Assembly: GCF_012034245.1 (NCBI RefSeq)
Contig: NZ_JAATEO010000009.1
Location: forward strand, 124,001 to 188,000
Reading direction: 5' to 3'
DNA length: 64,000 nucleotides
Source: Micromonospora thermarum
Lineage (GTDB): Bacteria > Actinomycetota > Actinomycetes > Mycobacteriales > Micromonosporaceae
The notes below the pieces were generated by a model that saw only the letters and a program-made list of their open reading frames with translations, did not search any database and was not told the DNA's origin. The translations under genes and the position numbers were made by a program. Of this stretch, positions 59,001 through 64,000 are shown in pieces (the stretch's first letter is position 1; each line of letters opens with the position of its first letter).

Positions 59001-60125
59001 TCAGCGGCCGGTGCAGGTGACCGTCGGTAGCGCGTTGGTGCCGGTGGTGCTGGCGAGGAAGCCGAAGGTGGTCCTCCCCTCCGGTGCCACGGTGCCGTTG
59101 TAGGACACGTTGGACACCGTCACCGACGCCCCGGAACTGGTGTGCGTGCCGTTCCAGACCTGGGTGATCGACTGACCGCTGGGCCAGGTCCAGTTGGCGG
59201 TCCAACCCGACCAGGTCGACCTGGTGTGGTTCATGATCTCGACTTCGCCCTGGAAGCCGCCGGACCACGAGCTGACCACCTTGTAGACCGCCATGCAGTC
59301 ACCGCTGTGCGGCGGTGGGGTGGTGGGGTTGGGCGGGGGAGTCGTCGGGTTCGGGGGCGGCGTGGTCGGGTTCGGCGGGGGAGTCGTGGGGTTGGGCGGC
59401 GGTGTGGTGCCACCCGAGCCGATGCCGGTCACCTCACCGTTGCCGCCGTCGAACGTCACGTCCGAGCAGCCGAAGAAGTTCTCGTTGCTGTCCGAGCGGA
59501 CCCACCGTGAGTAGATGATGTGCCGGCCGCTCTTGTTCGCCGGCAGCGAGCCGGTGAAGTAGTAGTGGCCGTCGTTGGTACCCACAGCGCCCCGCTGCGG
59601 CGGGTTGGTGACGGTGAGGAACGGCTGCTCCTCCAGGTCGCTCCAGGCCAGTGGACGGGTCGGGCTCCAGTTGTCCTTGGTGACGTAGAAGTAGAAGGTG
59701 CCCGGGTGGTGCGCCCAGTTGCTGTAGCGGAACTCCATCGTCCGGCCGGCCGTCAGGTGGGTCAGCGGCCAGTCGGTGCGGGCCAGGTCGTAGCCGCGGA
59801 ACCCGGAGTTGCCGCCGCTGCACAGCTGGCCGTCCGGGATGAAGCCGACGGTGCGGCCACCCGCGTCGGAGCGCAGCACGCTGAACCAGTTGTAGAGCGA
59901 GTTGGCGCCGCTCTGGGCCACCGCGGCGGCGCAGGCGGGGTTGTTCGGCCGGATCTCTCCGGTGGCGGTCAGCCCGTCCTTCCAACACAGGAACGCCCGG
60001 CTGCCCGGCGTCATGGCGGCACCGTGGGCGGCGGCCGGTTCGGGATCGGCGGTGAGCGCGACGGCGCCCACGAGGAGGGTCGCGGCCGCGGTGAGCAGCG
60101 CGGCCGTACGGGAACGGTGGGACAC
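59001..60125 (-). CDS. Secreted AA10 lytic polysaccharide monooxygenase with CBM2
   Basis: 374-aa copper enzyme for oxidative cleavage of chitin or cellulose. Signal peptide 1-33 ends AAA; the mature N-terminus is His34, the required copper ligand. The second ligand is His139 or His140 in NWAHHPGTFYFYVTK. The AA10 domain ends near FGCSDVTFD. A Pro/Thr linker with four NPTTPPP repeats leads to a CBM2 module (CMAVYKVVSSWSGGFQGEVEIMN... VWNGTHTSSG) ending in Cys. GTG 60125 follows AGGAG. A GC hairpin (60140-60162) lies in the leader. Confidence 0.94.
   Translation of the reverse strand: MSHRSRTAALLTAAATLLVGAVALTADPEPAAAHGAAMTPGSRAFLCWKDGLTATGEIRPNNPACAAAVAQSGANSLYNWFSVLRSDAGGRTVGFIPDGQLCSGGNSGFRGYDLARTDWPLTHLTAGRTMEFRYSNWAHHPGTFYFYVTKDNWSPTRPLAWSDLEEQPFLTVTNPPQRGAVGTNDGHYYFTGSLPANKSGRHIIYSRWVRSDSNENFFGCSDVTFDGGNGEVTGIGSGGTTPPPNPTTPPPNPTTPPPNPTTPPPNPTTPPPHSGDCMAVYKVVSSWSGGFQGEVEIMNHTRSTWSGWTANWTWPSGQSITQVWNGTHTSSGASVTVSNVSYNGTVAPEGRTTFGFLASTTGTNALPTVTCTGR
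59312..59408 (-). repeat. Linker-coding tandem repeat in the LPMO gene
   Basis: Four imperfect 21-nt units coding NPTTPPP, flanked by a further TTPPP. The bases differ between units at third positions, so they are old, not freshly slipped. Confidence 0.8.
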
Positions 60126-60519
60126 GGATACTCCTGACTCGCGGGGCGCGGACCGCCCCGCGGGTGACGCGCGGGCGGCCCGGGCCGACCCGCTGCGACG
60201 AGCGGTCACGACGGTCGCGACGGGCGTGCGGCAGGAGATGCGGGCACGCGCGCCGCAGCGGTCCGCCTCGCGGACCGGTGCCCTCGCGTGATGTCCCGGC
60301 GCCGGCGGCGCGGCAGCCCCCGCGCCGCCCGGCACGCGCCATCCCATCACGGTCAACCGGCCGGATGCAATAGCCGTTGCTCGATGTGCCGAACGAGCCG
60401 CCCCGATGCCCGGATCATCAGGAGGTGGCCCGGTCCAGGGCAGTCGTCGGGTGGGAACCCCTCGGCACCCGGGCGCGGCTACGGTGGGCGCGGAGGGGTT
60501 CGGCGGACGGAGGACCGGG
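60126..60519. other. Divergent upstream region of LPMO and sugar kinase genes
   Basis: It holds the LPMO leader hairpin (CGCGGGGC/GCCCCGCG, 60140-60162) and, on the plus strand, TACGGT (60480-60485) as a possible -10 for the kinase. An A/T-richer patch at about 60355-60395 may hold regulator sites. No gene seen. Confidence 0.5.
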
Positions 60520-61455
60520 ATGGGATACGCGGTGGTGCTCGGCGAGGCGCTGGTCGACCTCCTCGACGCCGAGTGTGACGGCGAGCCGGTCTACCGGCAG
60601 GCCGTCGGCGGGGCGCCGCTCAACGTGGCGGTCGCCGTGGCCCGGCTCGGTGGCCAGGTCCAGTTCGTCGGGTCGCTGGGCGACGACGCACTGGCCGCCC
60701 GCATCCGCGACTTCCTCAGCCGCTCCGGCGTCGGCCTGGCCGGCGCGGTCACCGCGCTGGCGCCGACCGCGCTCGCGGTGGCCACCTACACCGGCCCCGA
60801 GCCGGACTTCCGGTTCTACGGTGAGCCGCCCTCGTACGCCCTGCTCACCGTCGACGACCTGAACGCCGACATGGTCGCCGGCGCGGACGTCCTCTACTGC
60901 GGCTCGATCGTCCTGCTGCACCCGGCGACCCTCGCCGCCGCCCGCCACGCCTGGTCCCTCGCCACCGGCCTGCGGGTGTTCGACCCGAACGTCCGGCCCC
61001 GGTTGCTGGCCGGCCCGGCGGCGCTGGACGGGCTCCGAGGGGTGGTGGCCGAGTTCGCCGCCGGCGCCCACCTGGTCAAGCTGAGCAGCGCCGACGCCGC
61101 CCTGCTCTACCCCGGCGAGCCGGTCGAGGGCGTCGCCGCGCACCTGCGCGAGCTGGGCGCCGGGACCGTCGTGGTCACCCTCGGCGCCGCCGGCGCGGTG
61201 GTCGCCCCCGCCGGCGGCGATCCGGTACGCGTACCCGCGCCGAAGGTCGACGCGGTCGACGCGACCGGCGCCGGCGACTCGGTGATGGGGGCGCTCGTCG
61301 CGGACCTGCTCGCCGACGGCGAGCCGGTGGAGCCGGCCGGGTGGCACGAGCGGGTCGCCTTCGCGCTACGGGTCGCCGGACTCGTCTGCGAGTCGCGCGG
61401 TGGCGCCACCGCGATGCCCACCCGCGCCGAGGTGGTCAACCGCTTCGCCGGCTGA
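60520..61455 (+). CDS. PfkB-family carbohydrate kinase
   Basis: 311-aa sugar kinase, fructokinase-like. The first signature GGAPLNVAVAVARLGGQVQFVGSLGDD and the second DATGAGDSVMGALVADLL (catalytic Asp) are complete. ATG 60520 is 6 nt after GGAGG; the frame is open to 60406. The substrate is probably a hexose; no transporter adjoins. Its 3' end overlaps the end of the broken MFS gene by 20 nt. Confidence 0.9.
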   Translation: MGYAVVLGEALVDLLDAECDGEPVYRQAVGGAPLNVAVAVARLGGQVQFVGSLGDDALAARIRDFLSRSGVGLAGAVTALAPTALAVATYTGPEPDFRFYGEPPSYALLTVDDLNADMVAGADVLYCGSIVLLHPATLAAARHAWSLATGLRVFDPNVRPRLLAGPAALDGLRGVVAEFAAGAHLVKLSSADAALLYPGEPVEGVAAHLRELGAGTVVVTLGAAGAVVAPAGGDPVRVPAPKVDAVDATGAGDSVMGALVADLLADGEPVEPAGWHERVAFALRVAGLVCESRGGATAMPTRAEVVNRFAG

Positions 61456-62142
61456 CGGCAGCGGGTCGCGGCCGGGCCAGGGTGAGCACGGCGGTGAGCG
61501 AGAGCACGGCCGAGGCGGCCAGCACCAGGGCCATCGGCGCGGCGCTGCCCTCGCCGCCCAGCCCGACGAGGGGTGCGGCGAGCGATCCGATCACCGACTG
61601 GAGTGCGCCCATCAGCGCGGCGGCGGTGCCGGCGTGGCTGGCGTGCCGGTCCAGGGCGAGGGCGGTGCCGTTGGGCATCACCATGCCGAGCGAACCGACG
61701 AAGACGACGAGGGTCGCCGCGACGACCGCCAGGCTGCCGGCCAGCGCACCGGCCGCGACCCCGGTCGCGGCCGTCACGCTCACCACCAGCGTGCCGACCA
61801 GGAGGGTACGCGGCTCGAACCGGTCGAGCAGCCGTGCGTTGACCTGCCCGACGGCCACGAACGCCAGCGCGTTGAGGCCGAAGAGCAGGCTGAACGCGCC
61901 GGCCGAGACGCCGAAGACGTCCTGGAACACGAAGGACGACCCGGAGATGTACGCGAACAGCCCGGCGAAGGCGAGCCCCTGCGTGAGCGTGTACCCGAGG
62001 TAGACCCGGTCGGCGAGCAGCGAGCGCGTCGCCCGGGCGGTGCCGCCGAGGCCGCCGGTGCTGCGGCGGTGCGCGGGCAGCGTCTCGGGCAACCGTGCCG
62101 CCACTGCCAGGGTCAGCAGCACGCCGACCACGCCTGCTGCAC
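61436..62142 (-). pseudogene. MFS drug-efflux transporter, 5' half missing
   Basis: The remaining ~235 residues look like the C-terminal half of a Bcr/CflA-type MFS transporter: VVGVLLTLAVAARLPETLPAHRR, then six helices including YTLTQGLAFAGLFAYISGSSFVFQDVFG. The first six helices are absent. The homology begins abruptly near 62142, where a MarR fragment starts on the other strand. The frame has no stop inside, so the loss is one deletion rather than decay. A GTG at 62131 could start a half-protein but it would be non-functional. Confidence 0.8.
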
Positions 62143-62340
62143 CGCGAGTCCGACCCGGCCGACCGGCGCACCGCCCGGCTGCGCCTCACCGACGCCGCCC
62201 GGTCCGGGATGGCCGAGCACGAACACCACCGCGCCGACCTGCTCACCGAGGCCCTGTCCCACCTCGACCCGCCAGCCCGCGCCGCCGTCCTGGCCGCCGC
62301 CCCCCACCCGGCCCGCCTGACCGACCTCCTGGACCCCTGA
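62131..62340 (+). pseudogene. MarR-family regulator, 5' part missing
   Basis: Last ~68 residues of a MarR repressor: LLHRESDPADRRTARLRLTDAARSG is the wing after the recognition helix, followed by the dimer helix (LLTEALSHLDPPARAAVLAAA). The HTH itself is lost. It begins where the MFS remnant ends, back to back, as if a divergent marR-MFS pair had lost both 5' ends. The stop is at 62338-62340. Confidence 0.78.
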
Positions 62341-62368
62341 CCCACCCACCGGGTACGCCGACGTCCCC

Positions 62369-62429
62369 GTTGATCATGGGGTTGGCGGGTGGTTTGAAGA
62401 TCGAACCACCCGCCAACCCCATGATCAAC
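62369..62429. terminator. Perfect 26-bp inverted repeat
   Basis: Arms 62369-62394 and 62404-62429 match without error (start GTTGATCATGGGG), 9-nt loop. It lies between the marR remnant and the convergent MBL gene. Confidence 0.8.
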
Positions 62430-62484
62430 CAGCAGGTCCGGGCGGGGCGGGGGGCGGGGGCGGGTTGGGGTTGGGGTTGGGGTA

Positions 62485-63327
62485 TCAGAGGGTGCCGTCG
62501 AGTTCGGCGTAGCCGCGGCGGGTGGCGGTCAGGGCCGGGCGGGCGCCGAAGGGGGCTTCGGCGGCGACGCGCTCCGGCGGTGCGCCGCCGGTGTGGCCGG
62601 CGCGGATGAGCCACGCCAGGTCGGCGAGCTGCGCGTGCTGCGCCCGGACGAAATCGGCGCTGACCGGGTCGCCGTGCCCGGGGACGACCACCGTGGCGGG
62701 CGTGGTCATCCGGAGCAACTCGGCGACGCTCTCCGGCCACTGCAACGGGTACGACTCCTCGAAGGCCGGCGGCCCGCTCTGCTCCACGAGGTCCCCGGCG
62801 ACCAGCACGTCGGCGTCGGGCACGTGCACGACCAGGTCCCCGGCGGTGTGCCCGCGACCGGGGTGGCGCAACACCACCGGCCGGCCCCCGACATCGAGCG
62901 TGGTCTCGGTGTGCACCGTGTGCGTCGGCGCCAGCAGCTCGGTGCCGGCCAGCTCCTCCGCCAGCGCCGGCTGCTCGTCGCGCATCTCCTCGTACGCCTC
63001 CCGGCGCAGCCGGTCCGGCTCGCGCAGGGCGGCGGCGGCCAGTCCGTGCGCGTACACCGGGCGGGGTGGGTCGCCGGCGAGCGTCGCGTTGCCGAAGCAG
63101 TGGTCGAAGTGGTGGTGCGTGTTCACCAGCGTCCACGGGTGGGCGGTGACCGCCCGGGCCGCCTCGGCCAACTCCGCCGCCTGCCGGGCCGTGGAGAGGG
63201 TGTCGACCAGCAGCGCCGCGCCGTCGCCCACGACCAGCGTGACGTTGACCCGCAGCAGCGGCTCGCACAGCACGTGCACCCGGTCGGCGACCTCGACGAA
63301 GCGGCCGGTGGCGGGACGGCCGGTCAT
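62485..63327 (-). CDS. Metallo-beta-lactamase-fold hydrolase
   Basis: 280 aa. Metal-binding motifs THHHFDHCFGN (HxHxDH variant, residues ~70-80), PGRGHTAGD, VAGDLVE and PGHGDP are in the right order for a dinuclear zinc or iron hydrolase. ATG 63327 overlaps the thioesterase stop (ATGA). Length and the LRVNVTLVVGDGAALLVDT start fit glyoxalase II-like or quorum-type hydrolases; the substrate is not evident. The coupled thioesterase suggests action on an ester or thioester. Confidence 0.9.
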   Translation of the reverse strand: MTGRPATGRFVEVADRVHVLCEPLLRVNVTLVVGDGAALLVDTLSTARQAAELAEAARAVTAHPWTLVNTHHHFDHCFGNATLAGDPPRPVYAHGLAAAALREPDRLRREAYEEMRDEQPALAEELAGTELLAPTHTVHTETTLDVGGRPVVLRHPGRGHTAGDLVVHVPDADVLVAGDLVEQSGPPAFEESYPLQWPESVAELLRMTTPATVVVPGHGDPVSADFVRAQHAQLADLAWLIRAGHTGGAPPERVAAEAPFGARPALTATRRGYAELDGTL

Positions 63328-63719
63328 GACGGCCGCGCGGCGCGCTCCACGAAGCGCTGCCGGTCGACCAGCAGCCGCTCCACCCGGCCCTCGGCGACCG
63401 TCGTGTCGCCGTCGGTGACGGTCACCTCGAACAGCAGCCGCCGCCCGTCGACCTTCTCGAGGCGGGCGCGGGCCACCACCGTCCGCCCGACCGGCGTGGG
63501 GGCCCGGTGGTCCAGCTCGACCCGGACGCCGACGGTGGTCGAGCCGCTCGGCATCCGGGTGGCGGTCGCCGCGACCGTCGCCGCCTCGGCCAGTGCGAGG
63601 ACCCGCGGCGTGCCGAGCACCGGCACGTCACCGGAGCCGACCGCCTGCGCCGTGTCGGCGTCGGTGACGGTCAGCTCGACGCGGGCGGTCAACCCCGCCG
63701 TGAAGGGCTGCTCCTGCAT
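63324..63719 (-). CDS. Hot-dog thioesterase-like protein
   Basis: 131 aa with a hot-dog fold similar to fluoroacetyl-CoA thioesterase: LTARVELTVTDADTAQAVGSGDVPVLGTPRVLALAEAATVAA followed by VGVRVELDHRAPTPVGRTVVARARLEKVDGRRLLFEV. Thr and Glu in the PVLGTPRVLALAEAA segment are the likely active-site residues. ATG 63719. Followed by the MBL gene with a four-base overlap. Confidence 0.85.
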   Translation of the reverse strand: MQEQPFTAGLTARVELTVTDADTAQAVGSGDVPVLGTPRVLALAEAATVAATATRMPSGSTTVGVRVELDHRAPTPVGRTVVARARLEKVDGRRLLFEVTVTDGDTTVAEGRVERLLVDRQRFVERAARPS

Positions 63720-63907
63720 GGCGACAGCCTAAGCGACCGCCGGGAAACCCCGCAGCGGCTGCGGCGGGCCCAGCCGACGACCGGCGGCGTTGGAGACGCC
63801 TTGCCGGATCGCCGCCCGGCCTCCACACCGGCGCCGAATCCACCGACGTCAACCCCCCGGTGGTCCTCCGTCATCCTCCACGGCGACCGCCGTTAACCTT
63901 GACCGCG

Positions 63908-64000
63908 ATGTCTGTCGCGACCGACCCCCAGCCCCCCGCCCGCACCGACCCGACGCCGGTGGCCGACGGCGGGCGTCGCCGCGTGGTGGCGATGACCGTC
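63908..64000 (+). CDS. Start of an unidentified gene, cut by the window edge
   Basis: 31 codons from ATG 63908 (MSVATDPQPPARTDPTP... RRRVVAMTV). TAACCT (63894-63899) 8 nt upstream may be the -10. The last residues look like the entrance to a first strand or helix. Too short to name. Confidence 0.6.
   Translation, partial: MSVATDPQPPARTDPTPVADGGRRRVVAMTV

Noticed and set aside
59312..59408. CRISPR-like regular repeats
   Set aside because: They are 21-nt in-frame coding repeats for a Pro/Thr linker with no spacers.

Overview
The window is chromosomal DNA from a high-GC actinomycete, most likely Micromonospora or a close relative (Micromonosporaceae). Reasons: extreme third-position GC, many GTG starts, many apparently leaderless genes (TANNNT box 6-7 nt before GTG/ATG), the tkt-tal-pgi cluster facing ctaB, a sufRBD-Rieske-CSUT operon, an acVLRF1-type release factor, a Streptomyces-type conservon and TIGR04222/DUF692 genes. 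No tRNA, rRNA, CRISPR array, prophage or intact insertion sequence was seen.

Layout. 1-5.2 kb: central carbon genes pgi (cut by the window edge), tal and tkt, facing heme O synthase ctaB. 5.4-7.7 kb: a small unknown protein, an ATP-grasp enzyme and heme A synthase ctaA. 7.8-14.6 kb: the full iron-sulfur assembly operon sufR-B-D-Rieske-C-S-U-T. 14.9-24.7 kb: mixed housekeeping genes (LysE exporter, acVLRF1 peptidyl-tRNA hydrolase, zinc metallopeptidase, ABC-F protein behind a short leader ORF, CadD-like transporter, small HTH protein, enoyl-CoA hydratase, ABC exporter, G:U/T mismatch glycosylase, SDR). 24.7-27.6 kb: an overlapping trio made of a TIGR04222 membrane protein with a Gly/Cys tail, a DUF692 (MNIO) enzyme and a small partner protein, with an AcnR-like TetR regulator upstream. 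27.7-30.8 kb: nitrilase-like hydrolase, HAD phosphatase, RIO kinase, DUF2630.

31.3-35.2 kb is a compact diterpenoid operon (cytochrome P450, class I terpene synthase, class II diterpene cyclase). It is followed at once by a conservon, cvnABCD, at 35.4-39.2 kb and an AraC-family regulator. 40.6-43.4 kb is aconitase; its promoter carries a site nearly identical to a palindrome in front of the AcnR-like gene 16 kb away. 43.6-47 kb: ArsC-like protein, small membrane protein, papain-like protein, NTF2-like protein and two tandem membrane-anchored CBM2-like proteins. 47.2-52.7 kb: a secreted 1835-aa amylase-pullulanase fusion with a clear promoter. 52.8-54.9 kb: an exported beta-helix protein full of Lys/Asp-rich simple repeats. 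55.3-64 kb: Xaa-Pro aminopeptidase, asparagine synthetase, a secreted AA10 LPMO with CBM2, a PfkB sugar kinase, the fused remains of a divergent marR/MFS pair, an MBL-fold hydrolase with a thioesterase, and the first codons of one more gene.

Most promising for new biology: the TIGR04222-DUF692-partner trio (a possible peptide-modifying system whose substrate would be membrane-anchored), the diterpene operon joined to a conservon, the predicted AcnR operators, and the leader ORF before the ABC-F gene. All functions are inferred from reading translations and motifs; no database search was run.
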